From the NCBI RefSeq assembly GCF_009363095.1, contig NZ_CP045296.1, positions 372,001-436,000 on the forward strand: 64,000 nucleotides of DNA, written 5' to 3'. This DNA comes from Paenibacillus cellulositrophicus. GTDB taxonomy: Bacteria; Bacillota; Bacilli; Paenibacillales; Paenibacillaceae. Positions 7,747 to 16,048 of the stretch are shown here, one piece after another (the stretch's first letter is position 1; each line of letters starts with the position of its first letter). Under the pieces are notes generated by a model that saw nothing but the letters and a program-made list of their open reading frames with translations, was not told the DNA's origin and did not search any database. Made by a program: the position numbers and the translations under genes.

Positions 7747-8841
7747 GTGGATCAGGCTGAGAAAAAGATGTCCCCGAAACAGCTGTTTTTGTTCATTATC
7801 CAAGCCCAAATCGGAGTCGGCGTGCTTTCGATTCCCTATGACCTTAGTAAGACGGCAAAAGGCGGCGGGGGCATATCGGTTGTGATCGCCGGAGCGATTA
7901 CCCAAATCATCATTTTGATGATGTGGACTCTTCTGCGTAAGTTTCCCGGGATGAACCTTTTTCAAATCTGTATCCGGCTTGGCGGACCGGTTATAGGCAG
8001 GCTGCTGATCGCATGCTACATCGGATATTTTATTTTGCTGGGCAGCAATGTTTTGCTGAATGCCTACATGGTACTCCAGCGCTGGATTCTGCAATCCACC
8101 CCCAAGTGGGTGGTACTGCTCCTGTTCTGTATCATGACGTATTACCTGGCCAAGGAAAAGCTCACGGTTTTGGCCAGGTTTTACAGCCTGTCGTCCTTGC
8201 TGTTCATTCCTTTGATCATTTTTGTCAGCTACGGCCTGACACAGGCACGGATCGAATACATGCTTCCGTTAACCGAAGCAGGCCTGATCAACATCCTGAA
8301 GGGAACCAAGGATACGACGATTTCGATGTACGGGTTCGAAATGTTCATGATCGTCTTTCCGTTCATCGACGCTTCAGACAGCAAGAAACTGAAAATGATC
8401 AGCTTGTCAAACCTGTTCGTTACGCTGTTCTATACTTTTGTCGTGTGCACCTGCCTGATGGTGTTTAACCAGACGCAGCTGGCGATGATCCCGGAACCTG
8501 TCATATACCTGGTCAAATCGCTGAATTTTTATATCATCGACCGGGCGGACATTCTGTTCTTGTCGATTTGGTCGATTACCTTGGTATGTTCCATCGCCAG
8601 CTACTTTTATGCGGCTGCCGATGGGCTTGCGGTCCTGTTTAGCAAAAAGAACCATCAAATGTTTGACCCCTTTGTTAGTGTAGCCTTTTTTTTAATTGCT
8701 CTTTTGCCGACCACGCCGATGGCGATCGACCGCATCAACAAAGTTTCCGAATTTGCCGCATACGCATTCGTAGCTGTCATTCCTTTCCTGATGATGTTAA
8801 TCAGTTTATTCGTCAAAAAGAAAGCGGGTGGAGCCGTATGA
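7747..8841 (+). CDS. gerKB: Spore germination receptor subunit B (GerKB family)
   Basis: A 364-residue integral membrane protein with about ten hydrophobic segments and the GerB/APC-fold N terminus (LFLFIIQAQIGVGVLSIPY). In GerA-type receptors the B subunit carries the germinant-binding pocket. The start is a GTG: the one at 7747 is ten bases after GGGAGG and suits translation better than the GTG at 7738, which directly abuts it. The end overlaps the next gene by four bases (ATGA), indicating translational coupling. Confidence 0.9.
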   Translation: MDQAEKKMSPKQLFLFIIQAQIGVGVLSIPYDLSKTAKGGGGISVVIAGAITQIIILMMWTLLRKFPGMNLFQICIRLGGPVIGRLLIACYIGYFILLGSNVLLNAYMVLQRWILQSTPKWVVLLLFCIMTYYLAKEKLTVLARFYSLSSLLFIPLIIFVSYGLTQARIEYMLPLTEAGLINILKGTKDTTISMYGFEMFMIVFPFIDASDSKKLKMISLSNLFVTLFYTFVVCTCLMVFNQTQLAMIPEPVIYLVKSLNFYIIDRADILFLSIWSITLVCSIASYFYAAADGLAVLFSKKNHQMFDPFVSVAFFLIALLPTTPMAIDRINKVSEFAAYAFVAVIPFLMMLISLFVKKKAGGAV

Positions 8842-9971
8842 AACGAGGCCGCGGGGCACTTTGCTGCACCATGCTGGGTCTGAGCACGGCGCTGCTGACC
8901 GGATGCTGGGACCGTGAATATTTGAAAGACTTGAATCTGGCTTACAGCGTAGGTTTTGATCTGACCAAGGATCATAAAATCAAGGAAACCGTAGAGCTGA
9001 TCATTCCCCCGAAAACCGAACAAAGCGCCACCACAAATGAAATCCATTCAGCTGTGGGTTTGTCAACACGCGGGGCGAGCAACATCCTCCGGGCTCGCGT
9101 AAGAGGGAATATGCGGGTGATCAAGAACAGCGTGCAGCTGATCGGCAGGTCTTTGGCCGAAGAAGGGCTCAAGGCACCGATGGACGTCAATTTCAGGGAC
9201 CCCCGAAACCCGTCTTCCGACGTAAGGCTGGTCGTCACAGAGAACGATGCTTCAGAAATCATCGGCATGAAAAAAATAGGCGAGCTGCAAATCGGCGAAT
9301 TCCTGACCCAGAAAATCAGGAGCTTGGAGAAAATGAGCCTGTTCTACCCGCCGGAAACCGTAAATACTGTATTTCGTGCCTTGACAGATCCGGGTCAGGA
9401 TTTTGTGCTGCCTTATATCGGGGTACAAGGCTCCGAGATCGTTGCCAAAGGGGTCGCCTTGTTCCATGATCAGAGCTTTAGCGGAACGCTAGGCAAAGAT
9501 CAATCGATCATGCTGGTCCTGCTGAAAGGAAAGTCGGGAGGCAATGCCCGGTTTACCAAAACGGTGAATCTGGATACCTCCAAGCCGATCCGCGGATCGA
9601 TCAGCTATAACGTGGGCAACAAGAAGCGGAAGCATGAGTTTCATGTGAGCGTCACCCGGAACGGCGATGTTCACGTGACGCTGAGCCTCAAGCTTCAGGC
9701 GGTCATCGAGGAATTTACCGGACCGCAGCTGCTGGATGACAAGGCAGTGAAGCGGGTGAACCGGGAGCTGTCGTCCATCATGACTCAGGAAGCCAGGGAG
9801 GTCGTGCGGGAGCTGCAGCAGGCGAACTGTGACATTTTTGGGGTAGGCCGGCAGCTAATGGCCTATCATCCCAAACTGTGGAAGCGGATCGATTGGAACA
9901 AGGAGTACCGTAACGTGCAGTTTCATACCCAGGTTCAGGTGTCCATTATCGATACCGGGGTCATACAATAA
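8838..9971 (+). CDS. gerKC: Spore germination receptor lipoprotein subunit C (GerKC family)
   Basis: A 377-residue lipoprotein: a signal peptide ending in the lipobox LLTGC (Cys23) followed by WDR, the hallmark start of GerC-type subunits (CWD/E). The remainder is the three-domain GerAC fold, ending in VQVSIIDTGVI. It would be anchored to the outer face of the spore inner membrane and complete the A-B-C receptor. It overlaps the B gene by four bases and is followed by a terminator. Confidence 0.92.
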   Translation: MKRGRGALCCTMLGLSTALLTGCWDREYLKDLNLAYSVGFDLTKDHKIKETVELIIPPKTEQSATTNEIHSAVGLSTRGASNILRARVRGNMRVIKNSVQLIGRSLAEEGLKAPMDVNFRDPRNPSSDVRLVVTENDASEIIGMKKIGELQIGEFLTQKIRSLEKMSLFYPPETVNTVFRALTDPGQDFVLPYIGVQGSEIVAKGVALFHDQSFSGTLGKDQSIMLVLLKGKSGGNARFTKTVNLDTSKPIRGSISYNVGNKKRKHEFHVSVTRNGDVHVTLSLKLQAVIEEFTGPQLLDDKAVKRVNRELSSIMTQEAREVVRELQQANCDIFGVGRQLMAYHPKLWKRIDWNKEYRNVQFHTQVQVSIIDTGVIQ

Positions 9972-10015
9972 CACTGATGTCCATGCCGAACGGGGTGCGG
10001 AATGGAGCGATGTTT

Positions 10016-10052
10016 TGCGGTCTGGCCGATTGCGGCCAGCCGCTTTTTTTGG
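10016..10052 (+). terminator. Terminator of the ger operon
   Basis: A GCGGTCTGGCC / GGCCAGCCGC stem followed by TTTTTTT. The next 150 bases, up to the iolG promoter, hold nothing I can name. Confidence 0.75.
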
Positions 10053-10204
10053 TTTTCCAATTCGCTGGAAATAGAATGTTAACTTGCGGAAACTCATATA
10101 TATGTCATGGAAACCGTTATCTGATGACCTGAGACAAAGCAGCGTTTAGAGGCAATCGTAAAGCGAGTGACAAAAAAATGTGGTATTAAATAACAAAAAA
10201 GGGT

Positions 10205-10232
10205 TTGCAAAGGTCCGGTGGGGTGTTATAAT
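10205..10232 (+). promoter_or_regulatory. Sigma-A promoter of the iol operon
   Basis: TTGCAA at 10205-10210, a 16-base spacer, and TATAAT at 10227-10232. The predicted start near 10240 falls in the adjacent LacI-type operator. Confidence 0.7.
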
Positions 10233-10238
10233 CCGATC

Positions 10239-10256
10239 AAGGAAAGCGGTTACCCT
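10239..10256 (+). promoter_or_regulatory. LacI-type operator O1 before iolG
   Basis: AAGGAAAGCGGTTACCCT sits directly after the -10 box, over the predicted transcription start. It shares the core AA-GCG-N-TTA-CC with sites at 11343 and 18752. Its cognate factor is probably the LacI protein encoded at the end of the operon (17594). Confidence 0.6.
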
Positions 10257-10301
10257 AAATGATTCATTGAAATGATATCGTGAGAACAAGGTGGAATGTC
10301 C

Positions 10302-11327
10302 ATGAGTAAACAACTGAATATCGGCGTGATCGGAGCAGGGAGGATCGGAAGGCTGCATACTGAAAATCTGCTCAAGCATCCTCAGGTTAATGTGAAAGCG
10401 ATTGCAGACCTGCAGATCGATCATGCCAGGGCATGGGCCAATGGGCTGGGGATCCCTTTGCTGACCCAGGATGCCGAACAGATCATTAGTGATCCGGGCA
10501 TCGATGCCGTTTTTATTTGCACGTCGACCAATACCCATATTGACATGATCGAGCGTTCCGCCAAGGCGGGCAAACACATTTTCTGCGAAAAGCCGATCTC
10601 CTTCGATGTCCGGGGAACCCGCCTTGCGCTGCAAGCCGCTTCCGACAGCGGCGTCAAATTTCAGCTTGGCTTCAACCGCAGGTTTGACCCGAATTTCCGC
10701 AGAGTCAGGGAGATTGTCGCTTCCGGCCAGATTGGAGATCCCCATCTGATCAAGATCACTTCCCGCGACCCCAGCCCCCCTCCGCATGACTACATCAAGG
10801 TATCCGGCGGGCTGTTTATGGACATGGCGATTCACGATTTTGACATGGCCCGCTTTTTGAGCGGCAGCGAAGTGGATGAGGTTTATGTCCAAGGGGCAGT
10901 CCTGGTGGATCCGGTTATCGGAGAGCTCGGAGACGTGGACACGGCGGTCATCATGCTGAGATTCCGGAACGGCGCGATCGGTGTCATCGACAATTCGAGG
11001 CAGGCTGCCTATGGGTACGATCAGCGCGTGGAAGTTTTCGGCTCGCTGGGCCAGGTCAATGTGCAGAACGATTTTCCGAACTCGGCGGAAATCAGCACGG
11101 CCGGCGGCGTGTACCGGGATAAGCCGAAGCATTTTTTTCTGGAACGTTATGAAGCGGCGTATCGGCTTGAAATCGAGAGCTTTATCAAAGCGATCTTGAA
11201 CAATGAGGACGTACCTGTCAGCGGAGAGGACGGGTATGAGGCGGAACTGCTGGCGGATGCAGCCAGGAAGTCATGGCTGGAAAAGAGACCCGTCAGCTTG
11301 TCCGAGTATTCCATGTCTACATCATGA
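10302..11327 (+). CDS. iolG: Inositol 2-dehydrogenase
   Basis: Oxidises myo-inositol to 2-keto-myo-inositol (scyllo-inosose) with NAD+, the first step of inositol breakdown. The 341-residue Gfo/Idh/MocA protein has the nucleotide motif GVIGAGRIG (8-16), the EKP motif with Lys97, and the catalytic pair Asp174 and His178 in MDMAIHDFD. The ATG at 10302 is seven bases after AAGGTGG; an ATG six bases earlier would be too close. In Bacillus iolG lies late in the operon; here it comes first, separated from iolD by a second operator. A related dehydrogenase for scyllo- or chiro-inositol is possible, but the linked genes favour iolG. Confidence 0.88.
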   Translation: MSKQLNIGVIGAGRIGRLHTENLLKHPQVNVKAIADLQIDHARAWANGLGIPLLTQDAEQIISDPGIDAVFICTSTNTHIDMIERSAKAGKHIFCEKPISFDVRGTRLALQAASDSGVKFQLGFNRRFDPNFRRVREIVASGQIGDPHLIKITSRDPSPPPHDYIKVSGGLFMDMAIHDFDMARFLSGSEVDEVYVQGAVLVDPVIGELGDVDTAVIMLRFRNGAIGVIDNSRQAAYGYDQRVEVFGSLGQVNVQNDFPNSAEISTAGGVYRDKPKHFFLERYEAAYRLEIESFIKAILNNEDVPVSGEDGYEAELLADAARKSWLEKRPVSLSEYSMSTS

Positions 11328-11342
11328 GGTTTTTGTTTGTCT

Positions 11343-11364
11343 TTAGGGTAAGCGATTAACCTAA
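11343..11364 (+). promoter_or_regulatory. LacI-type operator O2 between iolG and iolD
   Basis: A 22-base near-perfect palindrome with arms TTAGG / CCTAA around GTAAGCGATTAA, in the 66-base gap between iolG and iolD. It is the most symmetrical of the two iol sites. I see no convincing promoter of its own, so it may act as an auxiliary looping site or as a roadblock. Confidence 0.6.
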
Positions 11365-11393
11365 TGAAATATTTTGCGAAAGGATGGTTATGA

Positions 11394-13256
11394 ATGGGCG
11401 TACTTCGATTAACGATGGCTCAGGCCTTGCTTCGCTTCCTGGACCAGCAGTATGTGCAGCTGGACGGAAAGGAGCACAAGTTCGTTAAGGGAGTCATGGG
11501 TATTTTCGGTCACGGCAACGTACTGGGCATCGGCGAAGCATTGGAGCGGGAGCCGGGCAGCCTCAGATTCATCCAGGGAAAAAATGAGCAGGGCATGACG
11601 CATGCCGCCGTTGCGTACGCGAAGCAGAAGAACCGGCTGGAAATCTTCGCCTGTACTTCCTCCATTGGCCCGGGGGCGCTGAATATGGTCACGGCCGCCG
11701 CGACGGCGACGGTCAACCGGATACCCGTACTGCTGCTTCCAGGCGATATTTTCGCCTGCCGGCAGCCGGACCCGGTCCTGCAGCAGCTGGAGCATCCGAT
11801 GGATTATACCGTGTCTGTCAACGATGCCTTCAAGCCGGTCAGCCGATACTGGGACCGGATTACGCGTCCCGAACAGCTGATGAGCTCGATGATCCAGGCG
11901 ATGCGCGTACTGACTGACCCTGCCGAAACCGGCGCGGTCACCATCTGCCTGCCGCAGGACGTGCAGACAGAGGCGTACGATTATCCTGAGGATTTTTTCC
12001 GCAAAAGAGTGCATTACCTTGACCGCAAGCCGGCAAGCCAGGCAGCGATCGAGCGGGCGGCGGAGCTGATTTCGCGCAAGCAAAAGCCGATCCTGATCGC
12101 CGGCGGCGGCGTTCATTATTCCCTGGCCTATGAAGAGCTGCGGCAGTTCGCGGAAGCGTTCGGCATTCCCGTGGCCGAGACCCAGGCAGGGAAGAGCGCA
12201 ATCCCATGGGACCATCCGCTGAATATGGGAGCGATCGGCGCGACCGGATCCCTTGCCGCGAACCGGCTTGCCAGAGAAGCGGATGCCGTCATTTGCTTGG
12301 GAACCCGGCTGGGTGATTTTCCGACCGCGTCCAAAACCGCTTTTACGAGTCCCGAAGCAGAATTCATTCATATCAATGTGAGCGGTTTTGACGCGTCGAA
12401 GCTGAATGCGTGCCAGGTGGTGGCGGATGCTGGAGCGGGGTTAAAAGAACTAACCTCCGCACTCCAGGCAAGGAGCTACAAGTCTGCTCATAACGGACCA
12501 GAGCTTGCCAAACTGAAGGAGGAATGGACCCGGGAGGTCGACCGGCTGTATGGCTTGGAGTCGGAAGAAGGCTTGGCGCAAACCCGCGTGCTCGGTGAGC
12601 TGAACCGTTCCATGGCAAACGAAGTGATCGTTGCGGCGTCCGGGAGTCTTCCCGGCGATTTACACCGGCTGTGGAGGTCGGAAGCGCCCAAATCCTATCA
12701 CATGGAATACGGCTTTTCCTGCATGGGGTACGAAATTGCCGGGGCCTTCGGCGTGAAGCTCGCCGAGCCGGACAAGGAAGTCTATGCGCTCGTCGGCGAC
12801 GGAAGCTACCTCATGCTTCATTCCGAGATTTTAACCAGCATCCAGGAAGGTGTAAAGGTGAACGTGATCCTGCTGGACAATCACGGATACCAGTGCATAC
12901 ACAGCCTGCAGCGTGAAAACGGGAGCGACGGCTTCGGCAACGAATTCCGTCTGCGCAGCCAGGAAACTGGGCGCCTGACGGGAGAATACGTGCCGGTCAA
13001 CTATGCGGCTCATGCGCGAAGCATGGGAATCAAGGCATTTTCCGCCACCAGTGTGGATGAACTGAAGGAAGCCCTCCGGCAGGCCGGGGAGGAGAAAGGC
13101 TCTACCCTGATCGAAATCAAGGTGCTGCCGGGCACCCAGTCGGGCGGATACGAATCCTGGTGGAGGGTGGATGTTCCGGAAGTGTCGACCAGCGATAAAG
13201 TGCTGGCTGCGAGGGAAACGATGAACGAACATGTGCAGCAGGCGCTGAAAATCTAA
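11394..13256 (+). CDS. iolD: 3D-(3,5/4)-trihydroxycyclohexane-1,2-dione acylhydrolase
   Basis: Opens the ring of the diketone formed by IolE, giving 5-deoxy-glucuronate. It is a 620-residue thiamine-diphosphate enzyme of the acetolactate-synthase fold. The ThDP motif GDG-x(n)-N is clear (VGDGSYLMLHSEI ... ILLDN). The N-terminal Pyr domain starts with RLTMAQALLRFL as in known IolD proteins, and the length matches. It begins 67 bases after iolG, past an operator, and leads the block iolD-E-B-C-A with short gaps. Confidence 0.93.
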   Translation: MGVLRLTMAQALLRFLDQQYVQLDGKEHKFVKGVMGIFGHGNVLGIGEALEREPGSLRFIQGKNEQGMTHAAVAYAKQKNRLEIFACTSSIGPGALNMVTAAATATVNRIPVLLLPGDIFACRQPDPVLQQLEHPMDYTVSVNDAFKPVSRYWDRITRPEQLMSSMIQAMRVLTDPAETGAVTICLPQDVQTEAYDYPEDFFRKRVHYLDRKPASQAAIERAAELISRKQKPILIAGGGVHYSLAYEELRQFAEAFGIPVAETQAGKSAIPWDHPLNMGAIGATGSLAANRLAREADAVICLGTRLGDFPTASKTAFTSPEAEFIHINVSGFDASKLNACQVVADAGAGLKELTSALQARSYKSAHNGPELAKLKEEWTREVDRLYGLESEEGLAQTRVLGELNRSMANEVIVAASGSLPGDLHRLWRSEAPKSYHMEYGFSCMGYEIAGAFGVKLAEPDKEVYALVGDGSYLMLHSEILTSIQEGVKVNVILLDNHGYQCIHSLQRENGSDGFGNEFRLRSQETGRLTGEYVPVNYAAHARSMGIKAFSATSVDELKEALRQAGEEKGSTLIEIKVLPGTQSGGYESWWRVDVPEVSTSDKVLAARETMNEHVQQALKI

Positions 13257-13279
13257 GTCCAAGGGGAGGATACACGAAG

Positions 13280-14191
13280 ATGACGGATATCCGATCGATT
13301 AAATTGGGCATTTCACCGATCAATTGGGTTAATGAAGATGTGCTTGAACTGGGCGACCATTATACGTTCGACGACTTGATGCAGGATTTCACGCAGCTGG
13401 GGTTCACCGGAACGGAAAACAGCCGGAAATTCCCGAAAGACGCCGCCGTTCTTAAGAAGGCATTGGCTGAGCATGGACTCCAGATGACTTCTCAGTGGAA
13501 GGGCGTCTTGTTCTCCGAGCCGCGCCGCAGGGCGTCCGAGCTGGAATCGTACCGGCAGCATGTTGAATTTTTAAAGTCGATGGGCAGCCGCCATGTCGTC
13601 ACCTGCGAGCTTGGGGGTTCGATCATCGGCGACCCGAGAAGACCGAAAGGCGTCCAGGACGTGCATCCTCTGACGGACGAGGAATGGAACCACATGGTCG
13701 AGGGGCTGCATCAGGCCGGAGAAATCTGCAAACGAAATGGGATGAAGCTCGTCTACCACTATCACATTGGAACTGTGGTCGAACGGCCGGATGAAATTCA
13801 AAGGCTGATGGAGACGACGGATCCCGAGCTGGTGCATTTGCTGCTGGATACGGGGCATGCCTATTACGGCGGATCCGACCCGCTGGAGCTGTATGAACGC
13901 TATGCGGATCGCGTTGCCTACGTTCATTTGAAGGATGTCCGGAACGATGTGCTGAAGCGGGTGAAAAGGGAGGCGATCCCTTTTCAGCAAGCGGTAATCC
14001 AGGGCGTGTTTACCGTACCTGGCGACGGATGCATCGACTTTGCGCCGATTTTCCGCAGCTTCGTGCGGCATGGTTATGACGACTGGATGATTCTTGAGGC
14101 GGAGCAGGATCCCGGCCAAGCGAATCCTTACGAATATGCCAGCAAGTCGAAGCAATATCTCGCTCAAATTGTTCAGGAATTGAACGCCTGA
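13280..14191 (+). CDS. iolE: Inosose dehydratase
   Basis: Converts 2-keto-myo-inositol to the trihydroxycyclohexane-dione. The 303-residue protein is a xylose-isomerase-like TIM barrel needing a divalent metal; candidate ligands lie in LLDTGHAYYGG, YVHLKDVR and LEAEQD near the C-terminal ends of the strands. The start IKLGISPINWVNED is typical of IolE. A GGGGAGGA site precedes the ATG; it follows iolD by 23 bases and precedes iolB by 14. Confidence 0.92.
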   Translation: MTDIRSIKLGISPINWVNEDVLELGDHYTFDDLMQDFTQLGFTGTENSRKFPKDAAVLKKALAEHGLQMTSQWKGVLFSEPRRRASELESYRQHVEFLKSMGSRHVVTCELGGSIIGDPRRPKGVQDVHPLTDEEWNHMVEGLHQAGEICKRNGMKLVYHYHIGTVVERPDEIQRLMETTDPELVHLLLDTGHAYYGGSDPLELYERYADRVAYVHLKDVRNDVLKRVKREAIPFQQAVIQGVFTVPGDGCIDFAPIFRSFVRHGYDDWMILEAEQDPGQANPYEYASKSKQYLAQIVQELNA

Positions 14192-14205
14192 AAGGAGGAA
14201 GGAAC

Positions 14206-15030
14206 ATGTCCAAGCTTATCGTTCCCGGCGGACAGCCGGACGAGAACGGCAGATTGCTCAGCATCACGCCCGAATCGGCGGGGTGGGAGTACGTAGGTTT
14301 TGAAGCGTACCGGCTGGAACCCGGTCAAACAATCGAGCAGGAGACGGGAGACCGTGAAGTCTGCCTCGTGCTGCTCAGCGGGCTGGCGAATGTGGAAGCA
14401 GGCGGACAAAGCTATGAACGGATCGGCCGCCGGATGAGCGTGTTTGAGCCGCTTGCCCCTTATGCGGTATACGTTCCTGCGCACGACCGTTTCCGGCTGG
14501 AAGCCGTTACCTTAACAGAGGTGGCCGTGTGCAGCGCTCCCGGCCAAGGGCGGCTCGAAGCAAGGCTCATCCCGCCGGAGAAGATCGGGGTGGAGCAGCG
14601 GGGCTCCGGTTATACGGAGCGGACCGTCCGCAATATTTTGCCGGAGCAGGAGGAAGCGGAAAGTCTGCTCGTCGTGGAAGTCTTTACGCCGGCCGGGCAC
14701 TGGTCCAGCTATCCTCCGCATAAGCATGACCAACTCGATCTCCCGCATGAGTCCCTGCTGGAAGAAACCTATTATCACAAGGTGTCTCCGGGTCAGGGGT
14801 TTGCCCTGCAGCGCGTATATACCGACAACCTGTCGCTGAATGAAACGCTGGCCGTGAAGAGCGGGGACGCCGTCCTCGTTCCCTGCGGTTACCATCCGGT
14901 ATCGGCGCCTCCCGGGTACGACGTGTATTACCTTAACGTCATGGCCGGGCCGGTGCGCACCTGGAAGTTCCATAACGACCCTCAGCATGAATGGCTGATG
15001 ACCCCTGGACAGGAGGTGCCAAAGCGTTGA
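14206..15030 (+). CDS. iolB: 5-deoxy-glucuronate isomerase
   Basis: Isomerises 5-deoxy-glucuronate to 5-dehydro-2-deoxy-gluconate. The 274-residue protein is a double cupin. The metal-binding set lies in the second cupin: PPHKHDQ with the downstream LEETYYHKV, and later PCGYHPV. An AGGAGG site precedes the ATG. The stop codon overlaps the TTG start of iolC, implying coupled translation. Confidence 0.92.
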   Translation: MSKLIVPGGQPDENGRLLSITPESAGWEYVGFEAYRLEPGQTIEQETGDREVCLVLLSGLANVEAGGQSYERIGRRMSVFEPLAPYAVYVPAHDRFRLEAVTLTEVAVCSAPGQGRLEARLIPPEKIGVEQRGSGYTERTVRNILPEQEEAESLLVVEVFTPAGHWSSYPPHKHDQLDLPHESLLEETYYHKVSPGQGFALQRVYTDNLSLNETLAVKSGDAVLVPCGYHPVSAPPGYDVYYLNVMAGPVRTWKFHNDPQHEWLMTPGQEVPKR

Positions 15031-16028
15031 CCACGATTTCATTTCCAGACCATCGTTCCCTGGACTTTATCGGGCTGGGCCGGCTGTGCATCGATCTGAA
15101 CGCCAACGAAATCCATCGCCCGATGGAGGACACGGTCACCTTTACCAAATACGTCGGCGGCTCCCCGGCCAACATTACGATCGCCATGGCGAAGCTGGGG
15201 CTGCGCACCGGTTTCATCGGCAGGGTGTCCGACGACGCCCACGGCCGTTTCATCACCCGGTACCTGCAGGACGCAGGCATCGACACCCAACACGTTATTG
15301 TCGACCGGTCGGGCAGCGTCACGGGACTCACGTTTACGGAAATCAAGTCGCCGACGGACTGCAGCATCCTGATGTACAGGGATAACGTAGCGGACCTCAA
15401 ACTGGAGCCTGGCGACGTAAGCGAGGATTATATCCAAAGTGCCAGAGCGCTGCTCATTTCAGGTACAGCCCTTGCAAAGAGCCCGTCCAGAGAAGCGGCT
15501 TTCAAAGCGATGGAACTGGCCATAAGACACGGAGTCGTCATTGTTTTTGATATCGATTACCGTCCGTATACATGGACCTCGGCCGATGAGATCGGCACGT
15601 ATTACCGTCTAGCCGCCGAGAAATCGGATATTATTATCGGCGGACGCGAAGAGTTCGACCTGATCGAAGCGCTGGACGGCCCGCTTATGCAGGACGATGA
15701 AGCCACCGCGAAGCAGTGGTTCAAGCACCGGGCCAAGCTGGTGGTCGTCAAACGGGGCGGAGATGGGTCGACGGCATTTTCGGCGGACGGAGAGAAGCAC
15801 GTAGGTGCCGTTTTTCCGGCACAGGTGGTGAAAACCTTCGGTGCGGGTGACTCCTTTGCAGGTGCCTTTATTTACGGCATGATGCAGGGATGGAGTATCG
15901 ACCGGTGCCAGCAGTTCGGCAGTGCCTCAGCATCGATCGTGGTCTCCAGCCACAGCTGCTCCGACGCGATGCCGACAGCCTCGCAAATCCAGGAGCGGAT
16001 CGACCGCTTTGTGCATCAAGGAATCTGA
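15027..16028 (+). CDS. iolC: 5-dehydro-2-deoxygluconokinase
   Basis: Phosphorylates 5-dehydro-2-deoxy-gluconate with ATP. A PfkB/ribokinase-family protein of 333 residues with the N-terminal GGSPAN motif and the catalytic anion-hole motif FGAGDSFAGAF near the C terminus. I chose the TTG at 15027: AGGAGG ends ten bases upstream, whereas an ATG at 14991 lies inside iolB without a ribosome binding site. The four-base overlap with iolB fits tight coupling. The product needs an IolJ aldolase, which is not in this window. Confidence 0.92.
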   Translation: MTTISFPDHRSLDFIGLGRLCIDLNANEIHRPMEDTVTFTKYVGGSPANITIAMAKLGLRTGFIGRVSDDAHGRFITRYLQDAGIDTQHVIVDRSGSVTGLTFTEIKSPTDCSILMYRDNVADLKLEPGDVSEDYIQSARALLISGTALAKSPSREAAFKAMELAIRHGVVIVFDIDYRPYTWTSADEIGTYYRLAAEKSDIIIGGREEFDLIEALDGPLMQDDEATAKQWFKHRAKLVVVKRGGDGSTAFSADGEKHVGAVFPAQVVKTFGAGDSFAGAFIYGMMQGWSIDRCQQFGSASASIVVSSHSCSDAMPTASQIQERIDRFVHQGI

Positions 16029-16048
16029 CAAACCATGGAGGTATCTAC